Positions 1-8,165 of a stretch of 64,000 nt of DNA are shown piece by piece. This DNA is from Asticcacaulis sp. EMRT-3 (GTDB lineage: Bacteria > Pseudomonadota > Alphaproteobacteria > Caulobacterales > Caulobacteraceae), in assembly GCF_030027245.1 (NCBI RefSeq), contig NZ_JASERT010000001.1:2162501-2226500 (forward strand), given 5' to 3'. Each line of letters opens with the position of its first letter. Position 1 is the stretch's first letter. The position numbers and the translations under genes are program-made. The notes under the pieces are model-generated. The model worked only from the letters and a program-made list of their open reading frames with translations, was not told the origin of the DNA and did no database searches.

Positions 1-514
1 GGCCGCCGCCTCGGCCGCCAGACCCAAGATCGCCGACTATCCGTTCACCACCCTCACCCCCAATCTCGGCGTCATCGATCTGGGGCCTGAGCAGCGCTTC
101 GTGCTGGCCGATATTCCCGGCCTGATCGAGGGTGCGTCCGAAGGTGCGGGGCTTGGCACGCGCTTTCTGGGCCATGTCGAGCGCACCAAGGTGCTGATCC
201 ACCTGATCGACGGCACGCAGGATAATCCGGTCGAGGCCTATAAGGTCATCCGTCACGAACTGGCGGCCTATGATCCCGAACTGGCCGAAAAGACCGAGCT
301 GGTGGTGATCAACAAATGCGACGCCATCGACGCCGATACACGCAAAAAACTGGCCGCCAAAATCAAGCGCGCCTCCGGCCAGACCCCCTATCTGATTTCC
401 GGCGTTTCGGGCGAAGGCGTGCGCGATCTTCTGTTCACGGCGCTGGACACCATCCATCAGGGCAGGATCAAGCCGACCGCCGCCGATACCGCCTATACCC
501 CGTGGGATAACTGA
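1..514 (+). CDS. obgE: GTPase ObgE/CgtA, C-terminal part (5' end outside window)
   Basis: The reading frame is open from base 2 and encodes the second half of an Obg-family GTPase, which acts in 50S subunit assembly and stress/cell-cycle control. Visible motifs are the switch I region (PFTTLTPNLG), G3 (DIPG), the Obg signature GASEGAGLG just after it, G4 (NKCD) and a G5-like SGVSGEG. The N-terminal Obg fold and the P-loop lie upstream of the window. The protein ends in a short tail after the G domain. It heads the block nadD–rsfS–rlmH that commonly follows obgE in alphaproteobacteria. Confidence 0.95.
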   Translation, partial: AAASAARPKIADYPFTTLTPNLGVIDLGPEQRFVLADIPGLIEGASEGAGLGTRFLGHVERTKVLIHLIDGTQDNPVEAYKVIRHELAAYDPELAEKTELVVINKCDAIDADTRKKLAAKIKRASGQTPYLISGVSGEGVRDLLFTALDTIHQGRIKPTAADTAYTPWDN

Positions 515-552
515 TTTGCACGCGCGCCTTCTGACGGCCGGATACTGAAACC

Positions 553-1212
553 ATGTGGTTCGCCGGTCTTGCCCCCACGTCTCAGTCTATGCGGTCAGGC
601 GCGCTGCGTCCCGGCTTTCATCTTGAGCGCGGCATGAAGATCGGCCTGTTCGGCGGTTCGTTCAATCCGGCCCATGCCGGTCATGCCCATGTCGCCGAAA
701 CGGCGCGGGGGCGGCTGGGGCTGGATCGTGTCATCTGGCTGGTATCGCCGCAAAACCCGCTGAAAAGCCGGGCGGACACAGCACCTCTGGCCGAGCGCAT
801 CCGTCAGATCGCCCCCTTTATCGGCCCGCGTGACGTGATTTCAGATTTCGAAACGCGCATCAAGGCCAGCTATACGCTCGATACGCTGCGCGCCCTGAAA
901 GCCCGCTATCCCGGCGTCCATTTTGTCTGGATCATGGGCGGCGATTCGCTGGCCGGTTTCCACCGCTGGCGCGGCTGGGTGCAGCTCATGCACATGGTGC
1001 CGGTGGTGGTGGTGTCGCGGCCCGGCACGCTGATGAAGGCGCGCTTTTCGCCCGCCGCCCACCGCTTCGCCCGTTTCCGCACACCGGCACGCGCCGCCCC
1101 CGTGCTGGCCCGCAGATGCGCCCCCGCCTGGACCTATCTGAAAGGCCCGCTGCACAGCCATTCCTCATCTGAGATCCGGGGCGCGATCCGGGCCAAGGCT
1201 TCAAATATCTAA
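553..1212 (+). CDS. nadD: nicotinate-nucleotide adenylyltransferase
   Basis: Transfers AMP from ATP to nicotinate mononucleotide, giving deamido-NAD in cytosolic NAD synthesis. The nucleotidyltransferase N-terminus GLFGGSFNPAHAGHAH contains the (H/T)xGH signature as HAGH, and the C-terminal HSSSEIR corresponds to the ISSTxIR nucleotide-binding motif. An alternative ATG at 634 (MKIGLFGGSF) would give 192 residues. Neither start has a clear Shine-Dalgarno; I kept the longer form because alphaproteobacterial homologues often carry a short extension before the GLFGG strand. It lies between obgE and rsfS, as usual. Confidence 0.92.
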   Translation: MWFAGLAPTSQSMRSGALRPGFHLERGMKIGLFGGSFNPAHAGHAHVAETARGRLGLDRVIWLVSPQNPLKSRADTAPLAERIRQIAPFIGPRDVISDFETRIKASYTLDTLRALKARYPGVHFVWIMGGDSLAGFHRWRGWVQLMHMVPVVVVSRPGTLMKARFSPAAHRFARFRTPARAAPVLARRCAPAWTYLKGPLHSHSSSEIRGAIRAKASNI

Positions 1213-1429
1213 TTTTTCGCGGTGCGCCATATCGGCGGATGACCGGGGCGCGCTTTTGTGCTAGGGTCGTGGCCATATCGTTCATAAAGGAACCCACGCC
1301 CTGTCTCGCCAAACCGCGCCGAGTGCGCCCTCCGCCTCCCCAGCCCCCGCCGTAGCCCTTACGGACGCCGACTCCCAAGGTCAGGATCTGGCTGAGGACG
1401 CCGCCTCCGGTGACGAATCCGAAGGCCTT

Positions 1430-1774
1430 TTGCCGCTTGAAAGCCTGATCGTCGAACGTCTTGACGACGACAAGGCGCAGGACATTGTCTGCATCGATCT
1501 GAAGGGCAAGTCCTCGGTGGCCGACACGCTGATCATCGCCTCAGGCCGTTCGCATCGCCACGTCGGCGCCCTGGCCGACCATGTGCTGCGCGCCCTGAAG
1601 GATTCCGGTTTCGGCAAGGCCAAGGTCGAAGGCCTGCCCACCTGCGACTGGGTGCTGATCGACGCCGGTGACGTGGTCGTGCATATCTTCCGCCCCGAAG
1701 TGCGCAGCTTCTACAATATCGAGAAGATCTGGTCGCTGGCGGCAGAAGGTGTGGGCCACACGATCGAAGCCTGA
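1430..1774 (+). CDS. rsfS: ribosome silencing factor RsfS (start uncertain)
   Basis: RsfS/Iojap family; it binds L14 on the 50S subunit and blocks subunit joining in slow growth. Family features are the start of the fold (LDDDKAQDIVCIDL), the SVADTLIIASGRSHRHVGALAD core and the WVLIDAGDVVVHIFRPEVRSFYNIEKIW C-terminal half. The start is a problem: the frame is open from about 1265 with no ATG or GTG. The TTG at 1430 gives a 114-residue core. A CTG at 1301 sits 9 nt after AAAGGA and would add 43 residues rich in Ala, Pro and Asp. The 3' end overlaps the rlmH start codon by one base, so the two are probably translationally coupled. Confidence 0.88.
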   Translation: MPLESLIVERLDDDKAQDIVCIDLKGKSSVADTLIIASGRSHRHVGALADHVLRALKDSGFGKAKVEGLPTCDWVLIDAGDVVVHIFRPEVRSFYNIEKIWSLAAEGVGHTIEA

Positions 1775-2265
1775 TGAAGCTGACCCTGTGCGCCGTTGGC
1801 AAGCTGGGCGCGACGGTCGAAAACAATCTCGCCCGTGACTATCTGAACCGCGCCGGGCAAACCGGGCGCGGCTTAGGTGTGTCCGGCGTCGAGCTGATCG
1901 AGGTCGATAACCGCAAGGCGGCCAGGGCCCAGACCTCGGCCCTGTTGAAAGCGCAGGAGGCCGAGGCGATCCGCGAAGCTTTAGGCGACCCCGGCATTCT
2001 GATCACCTGCGACGAACATGGCGAGGCCCTGACCTCACGCGCTATCGCGGAGCGTCTCAACACCTATAAGGATCGCGGTGAGCGCCGCGTCACCTTCCTG
2101 ATCGGCGGGGCTGACGGGCTCGATCCGGCGCTGCTCAAGGCCGCAGCTTTTTCGCTGGCTTTCGGCCCGCAAACCTGGCCGCACGCCCTGGTGCGCGTCA
2201 TGCTGGCCGAGCAGATGTACCGCGCCACCACGATTCTGGCCGGTCTGCCCTATCACCGGGATTAG
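1774..2265 (+). CDS. rlmH: 23S rRNA (pseudouridine1915-N3)-methyltransferase
   Basis: SPOUT-family methyltransferase that modifies pseudouridine 1915 in helix 69 of 23S rRNA on assembled ribosomes. The 163-residue length is normal for the family. The knotted SAM site is visible as VTFLIGGADGLDP followed by LAFGPQTWPHALVRVMLAEQMYRATTIL, and the protein ends in the usual PYHRD. The start codon overlaps the rsfS stop. About 80 bp of non-coding sequence follow before the next gene. Confidence 0.95.
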   Translation: MKLTLCAVGKLGATVENNLARDYLNRAGQTGRGLGVSGVELIEVDNRKAARAQTSALLKAQEAEAIREALGDPGILITCDEHGEALTSRAIAERLNTYKDRGERRVTFLIGGADGLDPALLKAAAFSLAFGPQTWPHALVRVMLAEQMYRATTILAGLPYHRD

Positions 2266-2343
2266 GGGGCATCGCGATTAGGGGGATGAAATCGCGTTAC
2301 GGAGACGGTTGAGCCTGTCGCCAAACCGGCCTATCTAAGCTCC

Positions 2344-3495
2344 ATGCCCGCCGCGCGCCCATCGCTGATCCTCGCCGCCCTCGCCGCCGCCATCCTGATG
2401 GCGGGCGGGCATTCGGATGTCGATGCGCAGAACAGCCAAAGGGCCCTGACCCCCGACGAACAGGCCACGCTCGATGATCTGGAGGCTCAGGGCCGCGCCG
2501 ATGTACGCAAGAGCGATGCCAATCGCCAGACGGCGCGCCAGATCGGTCAGGAAATCGAAGACCTGCGCCAGCAGATCATTGATATTTCCAAACGCCAGGG
2601 CGCTTCGGAGCAACGCAGCGCCATCTACCACGCCCGCCTTGAAACGCTCAATCTTCAGGAAACCGACATTACACGGCGGCTGACGGCGGCGCGGGTGCGC
2701 GAGGCCCGCCTGCTCAGCGCCCTGCAAATCTATTCGCGCAATCCGCCACCTGCGCTTTTTCTGGCCCCGCGTAAGGCCAATGATGCCGTCATGGCCGCCA
2801 TCATCATGAAGGCGATCACGCCGGAGCTGAAAAAGCGCACCGATATTCTGGTGCAGCAAAACGCCGATCTGATCAATCTGCGCCGTCAGGCCGCTTTGCA
2901 AAACGAGGCCCTGCTGGTTACCGACAGCGATGTGTCGGAGCAGCGCGACCAGATCGAAAACCTGATCAGCCAGAAGATGGCGCTCGAAGATCAGCTTCTC
3001 GGTCAGGCTGACGCCATGCAGGCCCACGCCATCGAACTGAAGGCCCACGAAGACCGGTTGCGCGACCATGCGCCTTTGCGCGGCCTGATGAATCTGATCA
3101 GGCCGGAGGATCGCAACCATTTGCAGCCACCCGTGGTCGGCGATCTGGTGCGCATCTTCGGTCAGGCCGATGGCGGGCCCGAACCCAGCCGTGGTGTAAC
3201 CTATCTGGCCCAGCCCGGTTCGCAGGTGACGGCCCCCGCCGAAGGCGAGGTCGAGTTCGTGGGCCCCGTCAATTCGTATGGCCAGGTCATCATCATCAAT
3301 ATCGGCCATAATTATCGCGTCGTCATCACCGGCGTGGGGCGCACCTATGTTGAAAAGGGCCAGACCGTGGCCCTGCACGAACCGCTGGGCCGCCTGCCCA
3401 ATCTGTCCGACAAGAAGGTTCCGCTCTATCTCGAACTGCGCAAGGGCGATGATGTCGTCAATCCGACAGGGGTGATCCAGCTTGCAGCAAATTAG
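2344..3495 (+). CDS. murein hydrolase activator EnvC family protein
   Basis: Periplasmic protein of 383 residues: N-terminal signal segment (about 5–28), a long coiled coil (about 35–235) rich in Gln, Glu and Arg, then a C-terminal LytM/M23-like domain (about 265–375) with RGVTYLAQPGSQVTAPAEG and the NIGHNYRVVITGV strand. The zinc ligands of active M23 peptidases are not all present, as is typical of EnvC/NlpD-type activators that switch on amidases instead of cutting peptidoglycan themselves. It lies directly upstream of ctpA, a conserved alphaproteobacterial pairing. The start follows a short non-coding gap after rlmH. Confidence 0.88.
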   Translation: MPAARPSLILAALAAAILMAGGHSDVDAQNSQRALTPDEQATLDDLEAQGRADVRKSDANRQTARQIGQEIEDLRQQIIDISKRQGASEQRSAIYHARLETLNLQETDITRRLTAARVREARLLSALQIYSRNPPPALFLAPRKANDAVMAAIIMKAITPELKKRTDILVQQNADLINLRRQAALQNEALLVTDSDVSEQRDQIENLISQKMALEDQLLGQADAMQAHAIELKAHEDRLRDHAPLRGLMNLIRPEDRNHLQPPVVGDLVRIFGQADGGPEPSRGVTYLAQPGSQVTAPAEGEVEFVGPVNSYGQVIIINIGHNYRVVITGVGRTYVEKGQTVALHEPLGRLPNLSDKKVPLYLELRKGDDVVNPTGVIQLAAN

Positions 3496-3612
3496 GCGCG
3501 TCCCGTTTACGCCACACTTATACTCTTATATGAAGATGAGGATGACTGTGGCTTATATGAGGACTATGGCCGGAGATTTCCTTCCAGCACGGCCCGCCCT
3601 TTTGAGGACTTT

Positions 3613-5142
3613 ATGAAGACGATCTATTTAGGCGGCATTGCCGCTCTCGCCCTGGGCATCGGGGCCGTGGCCTATGCCAGCCAGCCAGCCTTTTCACCGA
3701 CATCGCAGGATTACGAGCAGGTGGCGCTGTTTGGCAATGTGCTCAGCCTTGTTGAGCAGGACTATGTCGTCAAGGTCGATTCGAAAAAGCTCGTCACGGC
3801 GGCCTTGCAGGGTATGCTGGCCAGCCTCGATCCGCATTCCAACTATCTCGATGGCGATGATTATAACAGCCTGAAGGAACAGACCAGCGGCACCTATGGC
3901 GGTATCGGCCTCGAAGTGACCGGCGAGGACGGCGCGGTCAAGGTGGTGACGCCGATGGACGACACGCCCGCCTCAAAGGCCGGGCTCGAATCGGGCGACT
4001 ATATCACCGCCATCAACGGCACCTCGATCCTCGGCATTCCGCTCAATGACGCCGTCAGCAAGATGAAGGGCGACGCGGGCAGCAAGCTGACCCTGACCAT
4101 TGTGCGCACCGGCAAGGATCAGCCGTTCGATGTCACCCTGACGCGCGAAGTTATCACGGTCAAATCGGTCAAGGCCCGGATGGAGGGCGATTACGGTTAC
4201 CTGCGCATCGCCTCCTTCCAGGAAAACACCGCCCAGGACGCCAAAAACGCGCTCAGCGATCTGATGAGCAAGAACCCGAACATGAAGGGCCTCGTGCTCG
4301 ACCTGCGCAATAATCCCGGCGGCCTGCTCGAACAGTCGGTCGGCGTGGCCGACATGTTCCTGAACGGCGGCGAGATCGTCAGCCAGCGCGGACGCAACCC
4401 TGACGACATCACCCGCTATCAGGCCAAGAAGGGCGATATGCTGCATGGTCTGCCCCTGGTCGTCCTGACCAATGCCGGCACGGCCTCGGCGGCAGAAATC
4501 GTGTCCGGTGCCCTTCAGGATCAGCACCGCGCCGCGATCATCGGTGAAACCACCTTCGGCAAGGGTTCGGTGCAGAGCGTGATCGATCTTGGCCAGAATC
4601 ACGCCATCAAGCTGACGACGGCGCGCTATTACACGCCTTCGGGCCGCTCGATCCAGAAGACCGGCATCACGCCCGATCTGGTGGTGGCCCAGACGCGCGA
4701 CCAGGCGAAATATATCGCTACCGCCGCCCTGCAATATACCGAGGCCGCCTACGCCAATGCGCTCGACGCCGACGAAGGCAAGGTGCGCAAACCTCCGGTC
4801 GAACAGGAAGTGCCGCCTGAGGGCTTCGATACCAAGACCGGAGATTTCGAGCTGACGCGCGCCCTTGATGTGCTGAAAGACGGCGGCAATGTCGCCGAAG
4901 CCAGGGCCCATCCGCGCGGCGTCGAACTGCTGACCGCCGATCTGGTCGATAAACCGGGCAGCCGCTTCACCAAGGCCCCCGACACCAAGGCCCCCGACAC
5001 CAAGGCCTCCGACGCCAAAACCACGGCCACCACACCGGCGGGCGCCGCCGCGGCCAGCTCGTCTTCGGCAAAGCCGGAAGCCCCCGCTTCCAAGGCCCCG
5101 CCTTCGGGTGCCGCGTCCAGCGCCGCACCGGCGTCGAAATAG
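3613..5142 (+). CDS. ctpA: carboxy-terminal processing protease (S41 peptidase) CtpA
   Basis: Periplasmic serine protease. Signal peptide at about 1–22, PDZ domain at about 90–175 (GGIGLEVTGEDGAVKVVTPM), then the S41 catalytic core with Ser292 in GTASAAEI and Lys317 in TFGKGSVQ, which form the Ser/Lys dyad. The last 70 residues are a low-complexity Ala/Pro/Ser/Lys tail with repeated DTKAPDTKA units, probably disordered. The start has GAGG about 7 nt upstream. Pairing with the EnvC-like gene suggests a role in envelope and peptidoglycan homeostasis. Confidence 0.93.
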   Translation: MKTIYLGGIAALALGIGAVAYASQPAFSPTSQDYEQVALFGNVLSLVEQDYVVKVDSKKLVTAALQGMLASLDPHSNYLDGDDYNSLKEQTSGTYGGIGLEVTGEDGAVKVVTPMDDTPASKAGLESGDYITAINGTSILGIPLNDAVSKMKGDAGSKLTLTIVRTGKDQPFDVTLTREVITVKSVKARMEGDYGYLRIASFQENTAQDAKNALSDLMSKNPNMKGLVLDLRNNPGGLLEQSVGVADMFLNGGEIVSQRGRNPDDITRYQAKKGDMLHGLPLVVLTNAGTASAAEIVSGALQDQHRAAIIGETTFGKGSVQSVIDLGQNHAIKLTTARYYTPSGRSIQKTGITPDLVVAQTRDQAKYIATAALQYTEAAYANALDADEGKVRKPPVEQEVPPEGFDTKTGDFELTRALDVLKDGGNVAEARAHPRGVELLTADLVDKPGSRFTKAPDTKAPDTKASDAKTTATTPAGAAAASSSSAKPEAPASKAPPSGAASSAAPASK

Positions 5143-5159
5143 GCAGGATCGAAAAACAG

Positions 5160-5205
5160 CAGGCCCACGAAATTCGTGTTAATTTCACGTAATTTCCTGG
5201 GCCTG
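5160..5205. terminator. inverted repeat after ctpA
   Basis: CAGGCCCA (5160–5167) is matched by TGGGCCTG (5198–5205) around a 30-nt AT-rich loop that itself holds smaller palindromes (CACGAAATTCGTG). There is no clean T-run, so this may be a weak terminator or a regulatory hairpin between ctpA and the deacetylase gene. Confidence 0.35.
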
Positions 5206-5292
5206 TTCAGCTTTCGTTAGGCTTTGTTAACCCTAAACCGTCACATTTACGGACACATCCCTGTCTTCATTTAAGGCGTTCCGTACAGCCGC

Positions 5293-6510
5293 ATGTTCGC
5301 CAAGCCCAAAAATTCCACCGCCTCTCCACGGCCCGCCGCGCGCGGCGGCCCGATGGCTGGGCTGCGTGCTTTCGGCGACACGGTGATGGCCTTTTTCCGG
5401 CGGCCCTATGTAGCGCCTGCCAGCGCCGCAGCGGCTCTGGTGGCCCTTATCTTCATCTTCCTCAATGTGGCGGGCGATCCCAATGCCGGTTCGCCCAGCG
5501 TGCGCATCCTGCTGGCCAAGCCGAAGGCCGCCGCGCCGTCTTCGGCCATCGCGCCCGATGACAGCCAGGCCGGGATGCAGGGTTTCACCCTCGATTCGCT
5601 CGGCATGTTTCAGGACGCCTCGGCCGATACGTTTCTTTCCAACAGCGCGGACGATCCCGCCCCTTCCGGCACCGCCGTGATCACCCTGCCCGGTGACAAT
5701 GACGGCAGTACCGCCACGGCCAGCCCGAAAAGCGCGCCTTCGCCCCTGCCGGTGGCCCCGATCAGCGGTCTGGTTCAGGCCACCAATAATGGCCCCCTGC
5801 CCGTCATCGCCCCCAATGGCCAGACCCCGGCCTCGGCCTATGCGCGCCCGTTCCGAAGCGATGGCCGCCCGATGGTGGCGCTGATCATTGGCGGACTGGG
5901 CCTCAATCCGGCCACCACCAAGCAGGCTATCGACGATTTGCCGCCGCAGGTCACCCTGTCCTTCGTGCCTTACACGACCGGCTTGCAGGGCTGGATCGAT
6001 CTGGCGCGCGCCTCCGGCCATGAGGTGATGATCGAGGTGCCGATGCAGCCAACCAACTATCCCGACAATGATCCCGGTCCACAGACCCTGATGGCCAATG
6101 CCCGCCCTGACGATCTGATCAGCCATCTCAACTGGGCCCTGTCGCGCGCCACCGGCTATTTCGCTGTCTCCAACTATCAGGGCAGCGCCTTTTTCAAGGA
6201 TCACGCCGGCATGGCCATGTTCCTGAGCAATCTTAAGCAACGCGGCGTCGCCTTTATTGATGACGGTCAGGCGCGCGGCCAGAACGGTGCCTGGGGCCGC
6301 GCCTCGGCTGACCGCATCATCGACAACCAGATCAATGCCTCCGCCATCGCCGCACAATTATCAGGCCTTGAATCGACGGCGAAAAGCCGCGGTCAGGCGC
6401 TCGGCACCGGTTTTGCCTATCCGGTGACGCTGGCCGAAGCGATCCAGTGGACGCGCGGCCTCAATGCCAAGGGACTGCAACTGGCCCCGGCCTCGGCCCT
6501 GGCGCACTGA
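5293..6510 (+). CDS. divergent polysaccharide deacetylase family protein (YibQ type)
   Basis: 405 residues with one N-terminal membrane segment (about 42–60), a 100-residue Ala/Pro/Ser-rich linker, and a C-terminal divergent polysaccharide deacetylase domain (DUF610/YibQ) beginning at MVALIIGGLGLNPATTKQAI. The family has a NodB-like fold with altered metal ligands. HEVMIEVPMQPTNYPDNDPGP and the following YFAVSNYQGSAFFKD segment are typical. It usually follows envC–ctpA, consistent with an envelope role; the substrate is unknown. The next gene, rppH, starts 2 bp after its stop. Confidence 0.87.
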   Translation: MFAKPKNSTASPRPAARGGPMAGLRAFGDTVMAFFRRPYVAPASAAAALVALIFIFLNVAGDPNAGSPSVRILLAKPKAAAPSSAIAPDDSQAGMQGFTLDSLGMFQDASADTFLSNSADDPAPSGTAVITLPGDNDGSTATASPKSAPSPLPVAPISGLVQATNNGPLPVIAPNGQTPASAYARPFRSDGRPMVALIIGGLGLNPATTKQAIDDLPPQVTLSFVPYTTGLQGWIDLARASGHEVMIEVPMQPTNYPDNDPGPQTLMANARPDDLISHLNWALSRATGYFAVSNYQGSAFFKDHAGMAMFLSNLKQRGVAFIDDGQARGQNGAWGRASADRIIDNQINASAIAAQLSGLESTAKSRGQALGTGFAYPVTLAEAIQWTRGLNAKGLQLAPASALAH

Positions 6511-6512
6511 TC

Positions 6513-7001
6513 ATGTCCGAAACCCGTCACCTCGCCGATTATCGCCCCAATGTCGGCATTGTCGTCTTCAACCGCGCGGGTCAGGTCTGGCTCGGCCACC
6601 GTTTCGGCGTCAGCGGTGACTATGCCTGGCAGTTTCCGCAAGGCGGAGTGGACGAAGGCGAGGATTTGCAAAGCGCGGCCCTGCGCGAGCTTTATGAGGA
6701 AACCGGCCTGCGCTCGGTCGAGATTCTGGGCCAGACCCATGACTGGATCGTCTATGATTTTCCGCCGGAGGTGCTGGCGCAAAAAAAGATCGGCCGCAAT
6801 TTCAAGGGCCAGAAGCAGATCTGGTTTGCCATGCGCTTTACCGGCGACGACAGCGAAATCGATCTGCAAACCCACGGCGAGCAGGAGTTCTCGCGCTGGG
6901 AATGGTGCGATCTCGACGCTGTGCTGGCCCGCGTCGTCCATTTCAAGCGCGGCAGCTATGCCGAGGTCATCGCGCAGTTCGCCGGATTCGTGACGCCCTG
7001 A
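6513..7001 (+). CDS. rppH: RNA pyrophosphohydrolase
   Basis: Nudix hydrolase that removes pyrophosphate from 5'-triphosphate RNAs and so starts RNase E-dependent decay. The complete Nudix box starts at GGVDEGEDLQSAALREL and continues YEETGL, preceded by the WQFPQ stretch typical of RppH/NudH. 162 residues, normal length. I chose the ATG at 6513, 2 bp after the upstream stop, over a longer in-frame extension from 6447 that lies inside the previous gene. Confidence 0.95.
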   Translation: MSETRHLADYRPNVGIVVFNRAGQVWLGHRFGVSGDYAWQFPQGGVDEGEDLQSAALRELYEETGLRSVEILGQTHDWIVYDFPPEVLAQKKIGRNFKGQKQIWFAMRFTGDDSEIDLQTHGEQEFSRWEWCDLDAVLARVVHFKRGSYAEVIAQFAGFVTP

Positions 7002-7017
7002 TGCGGCGAGCCCATTC

Positions 7018-7074
7018 TTAATCAAAGAAGACTGGCTTAATCAAAGAAGACTGGCTTAATCAAAAAAGATTGGC
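7018..7074. repeat. three tandem 19-bp repeats
   Basis: Units at 7018–7036 and 7037–7055 are identical (TTAATCAAAGAAGACTGGC); the third (7056–7074) differs at two positions. They lie in the gap after rppH. No function is evident; they could be a replication-slippage array. Confidence 0.85.
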
Positions 7075-7099
7075 GACGCTTGAGTTGCAAAAAAACGAA

Positions 7100-7143
7100 T
7101 ACCAACTTGCAGCCAAATAGGTTCTGGGCTGCGAAAGTTGGTA
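7100..7143. terminator. hairpin between convergent rppH and cupin genes
   Basis: TACCAACTT followed by GCAGCC (7100–7114) pairs with GGCTGC and AAGTTGGTA (7127–7143), leaving a short loop. It lies between two convergent genes and could terminate both transcripts. The flanking T-run is poor. Confidence 0.5.
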
Positions 7144-7148
7144 TAAGA

Positions 7149-8159
7149 TCAGCTCAATGACTTCCTAAAGCCTGCCAGCACATATTCCAGCGCTTTGCGG
7201 TGCTGAGCCGGTGGTAATGTCGCCATCGCCCCGCGTTCGTCAGGGGCGAGGTGCGCGCCCGGATCGCCGTGGGCGCAGAACACAAAATGCTCGAACATAT
7301 GGCGCCAAACCTCGCGCTGGCGCGGCGGCATGTCGCGCACGGTCAGCATGGCCAGCAGCAGAGTGCCGTAAGGGGCCTGCACATGGGCAGGCGCTTCGTT
7401 CCACCAGTAGTTGGCCAGCATATTGACCGCCGACAGGCTGCGCACATGATGCCACCAGCCATAGGGGATGAAGATGGCGTCGCCCGGTTCCAGCTCGGCG
7501 GTCAGGCCCGCCGCTAAGGCGTCACGCAGGCGCGGAAAGCGTGCGAAATCGGGGTTTTCGATGTCGGCCAGACTGACGGGTGATCCAGCCAGCGTGGCCT
7601 CGAACGGGCCCATATAGAGGTTAGGCAACTGATCGGGCGGAAACAGGGTAAAGCGCCGCCGCCCGGCCACCACGACCGCTATATTATCCGACAGGTCATA
7701 ATGGGTCTGAACGCGCACGGCATTGCCGATCCAGACGCGCGGTCGCACAGCCTCAGGCAGCAGCGGATTGGTGTTGCGGGCGCTGAAACCGGGCAGGCAG
7801 GCCTCGGCGGGCGTGGACTGGATATAGACCGCCGGTGGCGAGGCCGTGTCCGCCAGCGCCAGCAATCTGTCCATCACCGCAGCGAGCGTCATCTGCGCCG
7901 TGTTAAAATTGCGGGTGCGTAAACTCTCGCCGAAGAAGAATGCGCCCTTCACCTCAGGCGGCGCGGTCATGACAGCGAGCGGTGCAGGGGTGGCGAAACC
8001 GGCCAGATAATCGGCCAGTCTGCGGTCTGAGCCGCGCGCCACCGCCACCGCTGGCCAATCGGCGCACAGGCCGCGCAGCACGACCGGCGCATTGGCCGGT
8101 GCGATCTCATCGCGGAACATCTGTGGCGTCACCGCCTCAAGCTGTGAGCACGGCTGCAT
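7149..8159 (-). CDS. cupin-like (JmjC-related) domain protein
   Basis: 336 residues of the cupin_8/JmjC-like family, probably an Fe(II)/2-oxoglutarate-dependent oxygenase. The metal site is suggested by HYD in RVQTHYDLSDNIAVVVAG and a later His in the FIPYGWWHHV strand. The N-terminus (PANAPVVLRGLCADWPA) is characteristic. Last gene of a minus-strand run halogenase–Spherulin4–GH27–cupin with a 6-bp gap to the gene above. In Caulobacterales such cupin proteins often sit beside halogenase-family genes and TonB receptors; the substrate is not known. Confidence 0.82.
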   Translation of the reverse strand: MQPCSQLEAVTPQMFRDEIAPANAPVVLRGLCADWPAVAVARGSDRRLADYLAGFATPAPLAVMTAPPEVKGAFFFGESLRTRNFNTAQMTLAAVMDRLLALADTASPPAVYIQSTPAEACLPGFSARNTNPLLPEAVRPRVWIGNAVRVQTHYDLSDNIAVVVAGRRRFTLFPPDQLPNLYMGPFEATLAGSPVSLADIENPDFARFPRLRDALAAGLTAELEPGDAIFIPYGWWHHVRSLSAVNMLANYWWNEAPAHVQAPYGTLLLAMLTVRDMPPRQREVWRHMFEHFVFCAHGDPGAHLAPDERGAMATLPPAQHRKALEYVLAGFRKSLS

Positions 8160-8165
8160 CGGGCG

